NCBI GenBank assembly: GCA_022827685.1
Contig: JAJEIH010000117.1
Span: 1-64,000, forward strand
Direction: 5' to 3'
DNA: 64,000 bases
From: Alphaproteobacteria bacterium
GTDB lineage: Bacteria; Pseudomonadota; Alphaproteobacteria; Bin95
Shown: one piece after another, positions 37,882-45,887 of the stretch
Layout of the letters: every line of letters begins with the position of its first letter
Numbering within the stretch: position 1 is the stretch's first letter
Notes under the pieces: generated by a model
What the model saw: only the letters and a program-made list of their open reading frames with translations
Database searches by the model: none
Told to the model about the DNA's origin: nothing
Translations under genes and position numbers: made by a program

Positions 37882-38683
37882 CGGGCCCGCCAACGGGGGC
37901 GACGACAAGGTCGTGCCGCTCTTCGGCGCGCAGGCGCCTGCCCGGAAGCCTGCGGGCCGCCGGAAGGGTGGCGAGATTTCGGACGCCGAGGAGCGGACCA
38001 GGAAACGGGAACAGCAGAAGGGTCATCGGGAGCGTCTGCGCCGGCATTTCCTGAAAAACCTGAGCAACGAAGGCAGCATGAAGGACTACGAGCTGCTGGA
38101 ATTGCTGCTGTTCGGTGCCTATTCCCGGCGCGATGTGCAACAGATCGCCCGGGACCTGATCCAGGCCTTCGGCTCGCTCGCGGGCGTGCTGGCCGCCGAG
38201 CCGGCGGCGCTGCTCAAGGTCCGGGATGTGGGCGAGTCCGCCGTCTCGCTCATCAAGGTCGCCGAGGCGCTCGGGATCGAGCTTGCCCGCGAGGCCGCGG
38301 TCGCCGGCGAGATGCTGAATGACTACGACGCCCTGGCCGCCTATTGCCGCGCCCGCATGGGCCGGCTGCCGGTGGAGGAGTTCCGCATCCTGTTCCTGAA
38401 CAAGAGGAACCGCCTGATCCTGGACGAACGCCAGTCCAGCGGCACGATCGACAGCGCCCCGGCCTATCCCCGCGAAGTCTGCAGGCGGGCGCTCGATGTC
38501 GGCGCGGCCTCCATCATCCTGGTCCACAACCATCCGAGCGGCGACCCGACCCCGTCGGGGGCGGATGTCGAGCTTACCCGGCGCATCCAGGCGGCTGCGA
38601 AGACGCTCAACATCTCCGTGTTCGACCATCTTGTGGTCACGCGCGGCCAGATCCTGAGCTTCCGTTCGAGAGGCCTGCTGTGA
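37874..38683 (+). CDS. radC: RadC family JAB-domain protein
   Basis: 269 residues. A basic N-terminal tail leads to a helix-hairpin-helix part (KDYELLELLLFGAYSRRDVQQIARDLI) and the MPN+/JAB domain, with the JAMM metal motif LVHNHPSGDPTPSGAD and the upstream Glu in PVEEFRILFLN. The metal site is intact, so it may be a peptidase- or hydrolase-like enzyme; the old link to DNA repair is doubtful. The ATG overlaps the map stop, so translation is probably coupled. Confidence 0.95.
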   Translation: MRDGPANGGDDKVVPLFGAQAPARKPAGRRKGGEISDAEERTRKREQQKGHRERLRRHFLKNLSNEGSMKDYELLELLLFGAYSRRDVQQIARDLIQAFGSLAGVLAAEPAALLKVRDVGESAVSLIKVAEALGIELAREAAVAGEMLNDYDALAAYCRARMGRLPVEEFRILFLNKRNRLILDERQSSGTIDSAPAYPREVCRRALDVGAASIILVHNHPSGDPTPSGADVELTRRIQAAAKTLNISVFDHLVVTRGQILSFRSRGLL

Positions 38684-38764
38684 CACCGGCGCCGGCCCTG
38701 TGAACCGATAAGCCTGCGGCCGGGCTCCGGCACGGGCGCGGCGATGCAGCTGCCGGAAGCGTTG

Positions 38765-38895
38765 GAGCGCACTCCATTCGGATTGAAACGATATTGGGGC
38801 CAAGTCCGAAATTGTCGCCACGGCCCCCGAGCCGGGGCCCGGCACCGCCGGCAAAGCATAGCAAAGACCTCGACAGGCTGGACCCCGGATCTCCG
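38765..38895 (-). repeat. Dispersed intergenic repeat, copy 1
   Basis: Read on the minus strand it closely matches 56092-56215: shared blocks include GGAGATCCGGGGTCCAGCCT, GTCGAGGTCTTTG, ATGCTTTGCCGGCGGTG and GGGCCCCGGCTCGG. The CCCCGG.../CCGGGGCC part can form a hairpin. It fills most of the 247-base gap between radC and the peroxidase gene. Confidence 0.7.
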
Positions 38896-38930
38896 CGCCG
38901 ACCCGCCTGCCGCGGACGGTTGCGCCGCAC

Positions 38931-40157
38931 CTATCGGCACGCGGCGTCCGCCGGTTTTGTTGCGACTTCGCGACGCGGCCCTTTTTCCGTCAATGTTTCG
39001 AGAAAGGCGACGAGATCGGCCCGTTCGCGCGCGCTCAGGTCCAGGCGGCGCAGGATCCGTTCGCCTCCGGCGTGCAGCCGGTCCTCGTCGATCGTCGAAT
39101 AGTGGCGGACGACATCGGCGAGCGTCCCGAGGCTCCCGGCATGCATGTAGGGCGCGGTGAGCGCGGCGTTGCGCAGGCCCGGCACCCGGAACTCGCCGAA
39201 ATTGCTTTGGCGCAGGCGGACATAGCGGGTCTTGGCGGCGGTGGAGCGCTGCGCGTCGTCGTTGAAGGCGCCCAGCAGGGTGTACGGGCTCCGGCGCAGT
39301 TTGCGGATGCCGCCCAGCCGGCCGGGATCGACCCGGCCGGGTTCGACGAAATGCGGCACGCCGGCATCGGCGAACTCGCCGTTGGTGAAGGCCGGGCCGA
39401 AATGGCAGAAGGCGCAATTGCCCCGGCCGATGAACAGGCGCAGGCCGCGCCTGGCGGCGGCGGGATAGCGGGCCTGGCCGGCCGCATCGCCCCGCGCGAG
39501 CGCGTCGCGGAAATCGTCGAACGGCGTGCGCCCGGTGACCTGCGTTTCCAGGAACGATGCAAGCGCCTTGCCGAGATCGACGAATACCCGTTCGTCGTCT
39601 GCGCCGGGCGCTTCTCCGAAAGCGCGCCGGTAGCCGCAGGAAAGCCGCCGGTCCGCGTGCACCAGCCGCGCCGCGCCGCCGGGGCCGATACCCATTTCGC
39701 GCCGGTCGAGGAGGGGCCGCAGGTTTTGCGCCCAAAGCGTGTCCTGCGCGCCGTCCCAGCCGAACCAGCGGTTGAAGCGCAGGTTGAACAGGCTGAGCGC
39801 GTTGCGGTCGACGGTCCGGCGCCCGCGGCTGCGCGGCAGGCCGTCGGTCCAGGCGCGGTCGGGCGCGTGGCAGGTTGCGCAGGAGACCGCGCCGGACAAG
39901 GACAGGCGCGCATCGAAGAACAGCGCCCGGCCGAAGGCGATGGCGTCCGGTTTGCCGGAAACCCGGTTGCTCGGATCGGGCGCCGATGCCGGCGGCCACG
40001 GGCCGTGGCGCAGGATCCGACGCTTTTCCTCGGCGGTGAAGTCGAACGCCGGCGACGGCGCGGCAATGCCGGGAAGCATGGAGAATGCAATCGCAAAACC
40101 AGCGAGCCAGGCGGCCGGTCTGGCGGCGGCGGACACGCCGGAGCGCCGGGCCGTCAC
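38931..40157 (-). CDS. Di-heme cytochrome c peroxidase / MauG-family protein
   Basis: 408 residues. A hydrophobic N-terminal segment (AWLAGFAIAFSMLPGIAA) suggests export. Two c-type heme sites are present, CATCH at 93-97 and CAFCH at 248-252, the spacing expected for bacterial di-heme peroxidases/MauG. FLETQVTGRTPFDDFRDAL and the C-terminal APYMHAGSLGTLADVVRHY are family features. It may reduce peroxide or oxidise a protein or metal partner. The start is a GTG at 40157 whose GTGA overlaps the stop of the YtkA-like gene, so the two are a coupled pair. Confidence 0.88.
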   Translation of the reverse strand: MTARRSGVSAAARPAAWLAGFAIAFSMLPGIAAPSPAFDFTAEEKRRILRHGPWPPASAPDPSNRVSGKPDAIAFGRALFFDARLSLSGAVSCATCHAPDRAWTDGLPRSRGRRTVDRNALSLFNLRFNRWFGWDGAQDTLWAQNLRPLLDRREMGIGPGGAARLVHADRRLSCGYRRAFGEAPGADDERVFVDLGKALASFLETQVTGRTPFDDFRDALARGDAAGQARYPAAARRGLRLFIGRGNCAFCHFGPAFTNGEFADAGVPHFVEPGRVDPGRLGGIRKLRRSPYTLLGAFNDDAQRSTAAKTRYVRLRQSNFGEFRVPGLRNAALTAPYMHAGSLGTLADVVRHYSTIDEDRLHAGGERILRRLDLSARERADLVAFLETLTEKGPRREVATKPADAACR

Positions 40158-40564
40158 TCCGGGACCGTTTCGCCGACCAGCTTTTCCCGGCCCGCCGCGC
40201 CGCGGACATCCAGTATCAGCTGCCAGCGCCCCGGCATGTGGAACAGCAGGCCTTCGGCCGTTCCGGACGCGCCGTTCAGGGTCACAGCGGGCCGGTAGTT
40301 CATGCCGTGCCGGTGGTCCGGCATCCAGCCGCGCACCTGGACCCGGCCGACCGGCGGCCCGCACAGATGGAAACGGACGGAAAAATGGTCGCCGACCGGG
40401 ATGGGCGCGGGTTCCGGCCGCCACCATGCCGACCATAGCTCGCCGGCGATACTCCCGGCGCCTGCCCAGCCCTGCGGAGGGGGGCATGCGGCCGCCTGGC
40501 CGGCTGTCAAAACGAGCGCAAGCGCGGCCGCCAGGGCCGGTCCTGCGAGGCGCCGCCGGGCCAC
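40154..40564 (-). CDS. Secreted YtkA/FixH-like domain protein
   Basis: 136 residues. A signal peptide (LAGPALAAALALVLTAGQAAA) is followed by a small beta-sandwich-like domain with FHLCGPPVGRVQVRGWMPDHRHGMNYRP and GLLFHMPGRWQLILDVRG. The MPDHRHGM motif, rich in His and Met, is the typical YtkA-like signature and could bind copper. The start is a GTG at 40564, five bases into the end of the amidohydrolase gene. Paired with the di-heme peroxidase, it recalls metal-oxidising peroxidase/partner systems; the link is inference. Confidence 0.7.
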   Translation of the reverse strand: MARRRLAGPALAAALALVLTAGQAAACPPPQGWAGAGSIAGELWSAWWRPEPAPIPVGDHFSVRFHLCGPPVGRVQVRGWMPDHRHGMNYRPAVTLNGASGTAEGLLFHMPGRWQLILDVRGAAGREKLVGETVPE

Positions 40565-40566
40565 GG

Positions 40567-41520
40567 CTATTTTCCGAGGTTTGCGAGGTGCGGCCGGATC
40601 ATTGCCTCGCCGTTGCGCCAGGCGATCCTTTCGGCGAGGCCGGGCGGCAGGTCGGCCAGCCATTGCCGGGTCCAGTCGGCATGCTCGACGACATGGTACC
40701 AGCGCTCCGGCGTGAAGGTATCGGTGCCGACCATGACGCGGTCCGGGAAGGCGGTGAACAGGCTGCGCCAGTCGTCATCGACCCGGCCGCGATAGGCATG
40801 TTCGTTGCGGAAGGCCAGGTCGGTCCACAGGTTCGCGTGTTTTGCGAGCATCGGGCCGACGATATCCGGGCCGACAAAGCCGGCATGGGCCCAGAGCACC
40901 CGCGCTTCCGGCCATTGGGCGAAGATCGCGTCCACCGCGCCGGCGTCCGAATGGGCGTGCAGGAGAAGATTGTGCTGCCGCGCCAGATCGACCATGCGCC
41001 GCGGCACGGCCTTGCCGGTCTGCGAGGCGAAGAGGTGGAATTCGCCGACCGCGACCCACCTGAAACGCCTCACACGATCCTCGAGGAAGTCGATCACCGA
41101 CGGATCGTCCACCCAGCTGCCGGTCTCGCCGCGCCGGCGGTAGGGGCGCAGGCTCGGCAGGACGAGGTCCGGCGCCGCGGCGTAGAGCGCGCGGGTGCCG
41201 GCGTCGCCGGAACTCGACACCAGCGCCCGCTTCAGCCCCGCCTTGACCAGAATGGCGGCGGCTTCGCCGGCGGCGAGAAGCGCGGCCGCGTCATGGCTGA
41301 AATGGATATGGGCGTCGAAGATCGGCATGGGCGCACCGACGGCGCGGACCGCCGAGGGCGACAGCGCCACGGCGGCCGAGCTTGCGAGAAAGCGGCGGCG
41401 CGAAATTATGGCGGAGCTCCTTCCTGCCGGTACCCCCGGAATTCTGTCACTCCCGGCGGCGGCAAGGCAAGCCCGCGTGCCGTTTCTCCCGGTCCTGTCC
41501 GCCTGTGGATTTCCCGCCAT
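40567..41520 (-). CDS. Exported amidohydrolase (TIM-barrel), start uncertain
   Basis: Up to 317 residues. After a twin-arginine-like signal (SRRRFLASSAAVALSPSAVRA) comes an amidohydrolase-2 type barrel: IFDAHIHFSHDAAALL, VAVGEFHLFASQTG, LLLHAHSDAGAVDAIF, RVLWAHAGFVGPD and MVGTDTFTP, containing the metal His and Asp residues. The ATG at 41520 would give a 39-residue leader before the Tat motif, without a ribosome site. The only strong Shine-Dalgarno (AGGAAGGAG) stands seven bases before an ATA codon at 41409, directly ahead of the Arg motif. The true start may be that ATA, or the start codon has mutated. Upstream member of the YtkA-like / peroxidase trio. Confidence 0.75.
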   Translation of the reverse strand: MAGNPQADRTGRNGTRACLAAAGSDRIPGVPAGRSSAIISRRRFLASSAAVALSPSAVRAVGAPMPIFDAHIHFSHDAAALLAAGEAAAILVKAGLKRALVSSSGDAGTRALYAAAPDLVLPSLRPYRRRGETGSWVDDPSVIDFLEDRVRRFRWVAVGEFHLFASQTGKAVPRRMVDLARQHNLLLHAHSDAGAVDAIFAQWPEARVLWAHAGFVGPDIVGPMLAKHANLWTDLAFRNEHAYRGRVDDDWRSLFTAFPDRVMVGTDTFTPERWYHVVEHADWTRQWLADLPPGLAERIAWRNGEAMIRPHLANLGK

Positions 41521-41547
41521 ATAGGGAACGCCGGCGTCGGACGGCCG

Positions 41548-42303
41548 TCAGCCGAGCAGGTATCGGGCGGCGAGGACGGCGCCCAGCAGGATCAGGAACG
41601 CCAGCACGGCCTTGCGGAAGGTCTCGGCCGGAAGGCGGCGGCGCAGCGCCTCGCCGAGCTTCACGCCTGCCCAGACCGGCAGCAGGCCCAGCACCGAGAC
41701 CGCGGCCGCCGGCCCGGTCAGCAGCCCCGCTTCCGACAGCCCCACCGCCATGGCGAGGCTGGAGAAGGTGAAGACGCAGTTGATGGCCTGCACGAAGCGG
41801 TTCGGGTCCAGTTGCAGAGCCAGCAGATAGGGCAGCAGCGGCATCACCTGCGAGCCGGTGAGGCCGTTCACCGTGCCGTTGATGAGCCCGACGGGCCATT
41901 GCAGCGGACGCTCCAGACGCGGCGGCAGCATGAGCGCCGGGCGCGCCAGCGCGAAGGCGGCATAGCCCGCAAGCACCGCCCCGAGCACGGCCCCGGCGGC
42001 CAGCGGATCGACCCAGACCAGAAGCATGACGCCGAGCGCAATGCCCGGCAGCACCGCCAGGCAGAGCGGCCAGAACCGCCGCGCCGTCTCGCGGAAATGG
42101 CCCGCCCCGCGCATCACCAGAAGATTGCTCGCAATCGACGGCGCCAGCACCAGCGGCAGCGCCTCGCGTATGCCGATGGAGAGCGCAAGCAGCGGCAGCG
42201 CGCAGGTCGAGAAGCCGAGCCCGGTCGCCCCCTTGACGAAAGCGGCGATGAGGAAAGCGGCGGTGACGGCGGCGAGCGTTTCCGGCGCCGCCGGGTCAAT
42301 CAT
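41548..42303 (-). CDS. TauE/SafE-family membrane permease
   Basis: 251 residues with about eight membrane helices. AAFLIAAFVKGATGLGFSTCALPLLAL opens the first TauE repeat, and QWPVGLINGTVNGLTGSQVMPLLPYLL opens the second; the GxTGLGF and GLTGSQ loops are typical. The family exports sulfite or organosulfonates; the substrate here is unknown. The ATG overlaps the thiL stop region by eight bases, so it may be read with the riboflavin/thiamine cluster upstream. Confidence 0.88.
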   Translation of the reverse strand: MIDPAAPETLAAVTAAFLIAAFVKGATGLGFSTCALPLLALSIGIREALPLVLAPSIASNLLVMRGAGHFRETARRFWPLCLAVLPGIALGVMLLVWVDPLAAGAVLGAVLAGYAAFALARPALMLPPRLERPLQWPVGLINGTVNGLTGSQVMPLLPYLLALQLDPNRFVQAINCVFTFSSLAMAVGLSEAGLLTGPAAAVSVLGLLPVWAGVKLGEALRRRLPAETFRKAVLAFLILLGAVLAARYLLG

Positions 42304-43186
42304 GCGCGTAGCCCTGCCGCGCGAGCGGGACCGGCTCTCCCGCCGCGTCGAGGACCGTCACGCCCCCGCCCGCAACGATGCGCCCGACGGGAATGGCCGC
42401 GCTCTCCCGCGCGGCGAAAACCAGTTCGTAGTCGTCGCCGCCGGTCAGCGCCTCCAGCCGCGCTTGCGTTCCGAGCGCGGCCACCTCCGGCGAGAGCGGC
42501 ACGGCTTCGAGCTCGATGACGGCGCCGACGCCGGAAGCCCGGCAGATATGGCCGAGATCGGCAATGAGCCCGTCGGAGATGTCGGCAGCCGCGGTGGCGC
42601 CCTCGGCCGCGCCGAAACGCGGCGTGGGCAGCCAGTAGCGCTCCGCGAGGCGCGGCGCCTCGAGTTCGCCGCGGACGGCTTTCAGCCCGAAACAGCCGTC
42701 GCCGACCGGCCCGGTGACGAACACGCGGTCGCCGGGCCTGGCGCCGGAGCGTCGAACCGGGGCGGCCGCCGAGCCGAATGCGGTCACCGTGAGCGTGAGC
42801 GCGCCCGGCGTCGCCACCGTGTCGCCGCCGAACAGCGAGAGGCCGAACGCCTCCTGGTCCGCGGCGAGGCCGGCCGCGAAGCCTTCCAGCCACGGGTCGT
42901 CGATCCGCTCGGGAAGGGCGAGGTTGAGCAGGTAGCCTTCCGGCCGCGCGGCCATGGCGGCGAGGTCGGAAAGGTTGGTCCGCAGGAGCCGGCGCGCGAT
43001 CAGGCCGGGCGGGCCGCCGCCGGGGAAATGCACGCCTTCCACCATGCTGTCCGTCGTCACGACCAGCCGTGCTTCTCCGGGCGGGTCGAGAAGCGCGGCG
43101 TCGTCTTCGAGGCCGCCCGCGCCGGGGGCGGTGGCGAGCGGCGCCAGGAAGCGGCGGATCAGCTCGAATTCGCCCGACCGGCTCAT
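42296..43186 (-). CDS. thiL: Thiamine-monophosphate kinase
   Basis: 296 residues. GEFELIRRFLAPLA is the ThiL opening, followed by LEDDAALLDPPGEARLVVTTDSMVEGVHF with the nucleotide/metal Asp residues. The C-terminal ADISDGLIADLGHICRASGVGAVIELEAVPL and EALTGGDDYELVFAA are also conserved. It phosphorylates thiamine phosphate to thiamine diphosphate. The ATG overlaps the nusB stop by four bases; nusB-thiL is the usual order after ribH in alphaproteobacteria. Confidence 0.96.
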   Translation of the reverse strand: MSRSGEFELIRRFLAPLATAPGAGGLEDDAALLDPPGEARLVVTTDSMVEGVHFPGGGPPGLIARRLLRTNLSDLAAMAARPEGYLLNLALPERIDDPWLEGFAAGLAADQEAFGLSLFGGDTVATPGALTLTVTAFGSAAAPVRRSGARPGDRVFVTGPVGDGCFGLKAVRGELEAPRLAERYWLPTPRFGAAEGATAAADISDGLIADLGHICRASGVGAVIELEAVPLSPEVAALGTQARLEALTGGDDYELVFAARESAAIPVGRIVAGGGVTVLDAAGEPVPLARQGYAHD

Positions 43187-43698
43187 GCCGCCGGGCCGTC
43201 GAGTTCGCCGGGCCGCGCGCTGCGGGCGATCCGGTCGAACACGGCCGTCGCGAAGCGGGCCTGGGGCTCGTCGAAGAAATCGCCCACAAGGTCCGTATAT
43301 TCGCGGATCGCGACGCGGGGCGGCACCTCGGTCCGGTAGAGCAGTTCGGCCGCCCCCAGCCTGAGCGCGGCGCGGAGCACCGGCTCCAGCCGTCCGAGCC
43401 CGTTGTCCCTGGAGAGCGCCGCCGAGACCGCGCTGTCGATGTCGCGCCGATGCTCCGCCACGGACCGGATCAGGAGGTCGAAGAAGCGCCGGTCGGCGTC
43501 GAGCCTGATGCCTTCGAGGTTCTTGCCGAGGCGGTGGCGCCGGAACTGGTCCGACACCGCCTCCGCCGTCTCGCGGTTCATTTCCGCCTGGTAGAGCGCC
43601 TGGAGGGCGGCGAGGCGCGCCAGCCGCCGCCGGCTCGGAGGCGCCTCGCCGGCGTCTTCGGCCTCCCGGGGCCCGGACTCGGGGTCGCCGGGCGTCAA
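43183..43698 (-). CDS. nusB: Transcription antitermination factor NusB
   Basis: 171 residues. An all-helical NusB domain starts at RRRLARLAALQALYQAEMN (about 23) and ends with VPPRVAIREYTDLVGDFFDEPQARFATAVFDRIAR. NusB binds boxA RNA with NusE to prevent premature termination of rRNA operons. The start is a TTG at 43698 whose TTGA overlaps the ribH stop; the acidic N-terminal 20 residues are extra compared with E. coli NusB. Confidence 0.95.
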   Translation of the reverse strand: MTPGDPESGPREAEDAGEAPPSRRRLARLAALQALYQAEMNRETAEAVSDQFRRHRLGKNLEGIRLDADRRFFDLLIRSVAEHRRDIDSAVSAALSRDNGLGRLEPVLRAALRLGAAELLYRTEVPPRVAIREYTDLVGDFFDEPQARFATAVFDRIARSARPGELDGPAA

Positions 43699-44129
43699 TC
43701 CGCCCGCCCGAGCGCCTGCTTCAGCACGATGGTCTTGAGGCAGGCATGGGCCGCCTCGGCACCCTTGTTCTTGCCGGAAACGCTGGCGCGGACGCGCGCC
43801 TGGTCGCCGTTCTCGCAGGTGAGCAGGCCGAAGCCGAGCGCCAGCTTGCGCTCGACCGCCAGCGTCTGCAGCGCGCGGCTCACCTCCGTGCAGAGATGGT
43901 CGTAATGGGTCGTCTCGCCGCGAATGACGCAGCCGATGGCGATGAAGCCGTCGAAGCGCTTCGGCGAATCGAGCGCAATCGAGATCGCGACCGGAAGCTC
44001 GAACGCGCCGGCGACCTCGTAGCGGTCCCAGCTGTGGCCGGCCTCCTCGATGACGGCGGCGGCCCCGGCAATCATCTCGTCGCAGATGTCCTCGTAATAG
44101 GGCGCGACGACCATCATGATGTGGGCCAC
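43695..44129 (-). CDS. ribH: 6,7-dimethyl-8-ribityllumazine synthase
   Basis: 144 residues. GAFELPVAISIALDSPKRFDGFIAIGCVIRGET holds the substrate loop; THYDHLCTEVSRAL and FGLLTCENGDQA follow, as in lumazine synthase. It joins the ribitylaminouracil with dihydroxybutanone phosphate. The start lies within the end of ribBX (16-base overlap), tying the product of RibBX to its user. Confidence 0.96.
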   Translation of the reverse strand: MAHIMMVVAPYYEDICDEMIAGAAAVIEEAGHSWDRYEVAGAFELPVAISIALDSPKRFDGFIAIGCVIRGETTHYDHLCTEVSRALQTLAVERKLALGFGLLTCENGDQARVRASVSGKNKGAEAAHACLKTIVLKQALGRAD

Positions 44130-45298
44130 AGGCTCTCCTCCTTCGGGATCGGGCGCCGGCCGGCAATGTGCAGGTCGTAGCCGTCGAGGCCGACGATATG
44201 CCGGTCGCTGTCGGACAGAAGAATCATGTTGACGACGCCGAGGTCGCGCAGGATCTGCGCGCCGACGCCGTAGTCGCGCAGCGGCGGCCGTCCCCGCGTT
44301 TCGCGGCTGTCGATCTCCGCCTTGATCCGCGCCGAGAGCAGCGACGAGTGGCGCTCGCGAAGCAGCATCACCACGCCCCGGCCCTCCCGGCCGATGGCCA
44401 TCATGGAGCGCTGCAACTCGCCGCCGCGGCCCCGGTGCTGGTCGCCCAGCAGATCTTCGAGGATGTTGAAGGCGTGCGCGCGGACGAGCACCGGCTCATC
44501 GCCCGAAAGCTCGCCCTTCACCAGCACCTGGTGTTCCACGCCGTCGATCTTGTTGCGGTAGATGATGAGCCTGAAATGCCCTCCGTAACGGCTTTCGAAC
44601 TCCGACTCGACGACCTGCTCGACCAGGATGTCCTGCCGCCGGCGCCAGGCGATCAGGTCCTCAATGGCGCCGATCCTGAGATTGTGGAACTGGGCGAAAG
44701 GAATGAGGTCCGGCAGCCGCGCCATGTTGCCGTCATCGTTCATGATCTCGCAGATCACCCCGGCCGGGTTGAGCCCGGCGAGGCGCGCGATATCGACGGC
44801 GGCCTCGGTGTGGCCGGCGCGGACCAGCACGCCGCCCTCGCGCGCCTCCAGCGGGAAGACATGGCCCGGCGTGGAAAGGTCGCCGCCGTCCCGGTCCGGG
44901 TCGATGGCGACCGCGATGGTGCGGGCGCGGTCCGGGGCCGAGATGCCGGTGGTCACGCCTTCCTTGGCCTCGATGGACACGGTGAAGGCGGTGGACTGGC
45001 GCTGCTCGTTCTCGCGCGGCATCAGCGGCAGGCGCAGCTCCTTCACGCGCGCCGGGGTCAGCGCCAGGCAGATGAGCCCGCGCCCGTATTTCGCCATGAA
45101 GTTGATCGCGTCCGGCGTCGCCATCTGCGCCGGGATCACGAGGTCGCCCTCGTTCTCGCGGTCCTCGTCATCGACCAGGATGAACATGCGCCCGTTGCGG
45201 GCTTCCTCGATGATCTCCTCGATGGACGAGAGATAGCCGAGGTCGTCCGTCGTGCGCGGTGCCGGCGCCCGCATCAGCCCGTCGAGATTACTTGCCAC
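44114..45298 (-). CDS. ribB: RibBX: DHBP synthase fused to a degenerate GTP cyclohydrolase II domain
   Basis: 394 residues. The N-terminal domain (to about 215) is an intact 3,4-dihydroxy-2-butanone-4-phosphate synthase: FILVDDEDRENEGDL with the metal Glu, and GHTEAAVDIARLAGLNP. The C-terminal domain has the RibA fold (FRLIIYRNKIDGVEHQVLVKG, GRGVVMLLRE), but the zinc Cys and catalytic region reads HAFNILEDLLGDQHRGRGGELQ, with no Cys at all, so GTP cyclohydrolase activity should be lost. This is the known alphaproteobacterial RibBX form; a separate RibA must exist elsewhere. The GTG at 45298 has GGAGGA eight bases upstream and overlaps ribE. Confidence 0.93.
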   Translation of the reverse strand: MASNLDGLMRAPAPRTTDDLGYLSSIEEIIEEARNGRMFILVDDEDRENEGDLVIPAQMATPDAINFMAKYGRGLICLALTPARVKELRLPLMPRENEQRQSTAFTVSIEAKEGVTTGISAPDRARTIAVAIDPDRDGGDLSTPGHVFPLEAREGGVLVRAGHTEAAVDIARLAGLNPAGVICEIMNDDGNMARLPDLIPFAQFHNLRIGAIEDLIAWRRRQDILVEQVVESEFESRYGGHFRLIIYRNKIDGVEHQVLVKGELSGDEPVLVRAHAFNILEDLLGDQHRGRGGELQRSMMAIGREGRGVVMLLRERHSSLLSARIKAEIDSRETRGRPPLRDYGVGAQILRDLGVVNMILLSDSDRHIVGLDGYDLHIAGRRPIPKEESLWPTS

Positions 45299-45887
45299 GG
45301 CCCAGATCCTCCAATTGGCGGGCAAGGTAGCGCGCCAGCATGTCGATTTCCATGTTGACCGCATCTCCGGGCTGAAGTTCGCCCAGGGTCGTGTGCGAGA
45401 GGGTGTGCGGGATGATGTTGACGCCGAAGCGCGCGCCGTCCACCTCGTTGACGGTCAGCGACACGCCGTCGAGCGCGACCGAGCCCTTGGAGGCGACGAA
45501 CCGGGCGAGCGCCTCCGGGGCCTCGAAGGTGAAGCGCACGCTGTCCCCTTCCGGACGGCGCGACACCGTTCCGGCGACGCCGTCCACATGGCCCGAGACG
45601 ATATGCCCGCCGAGCTCGTCGCCGACGCAAAGCGCGCGTTCGAGGTTGACCGCGCTTCCCTCGCGCCAGCCGCCGAGCGTGGTGCAGGCAAGCGTCTCGG
45701 CCGAGGCCTCGACGGCGAACGCGCCCGGCCGGACGGCAACGACCGTCAGGCACGCTCCGGAGCAGGAGATCGAGGCGCCGAGCGCGATGCCCGAGGTATC
45801 CCAGGCCGTCGCGATCTCGAACCGGGTGTCGCCGTGGCACTCGACGGCCGCCACGCGCCCGATATCGGTGACTATTCCGGTGAACAT
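45288..45887 (-). CDS. ribE: Riboflavin synthase (alpha chain)
   Basis: 199 residues with two lumazine-binding barrels. The first begins [19 protein letters not shown] and contains SCSGACLTVV; the second contains GGHIVSGHVDGVAG, VALDGVSLTVNEVDG and NIIPHTLSHTTLGELQPGDAVNMEID. It dismutates two lumazines into riboflavin. The start overlaps ribD by 16 bases and the end overlaps ribBX by 11. Confidence 0.96.
   Translation of the reverse strand: MFTGIVTDIGRVAAVECHGDTRFEIATAWDTSGIALGASISCSGACLTVVAVRPGAFAVEASAETLACTTLGGWREGSAVNLERALCVGDELGGHIVSGHVDGVAGTVSRRPEGDSVRFTFEAPEALARFVASKGSVALDGVSLTVNEVDGARFGVNIIPHTLSHTTLGELQPGDAVNMEIDMLARYLARQLEDLGRGK

Noticed and set aside
39739..42519. 926-codon open frame on the plus strand
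   Set aside because: Antisense to the peroxidase, YtkA-like, amidohydrolase and TauE genes; no recognisable domain.
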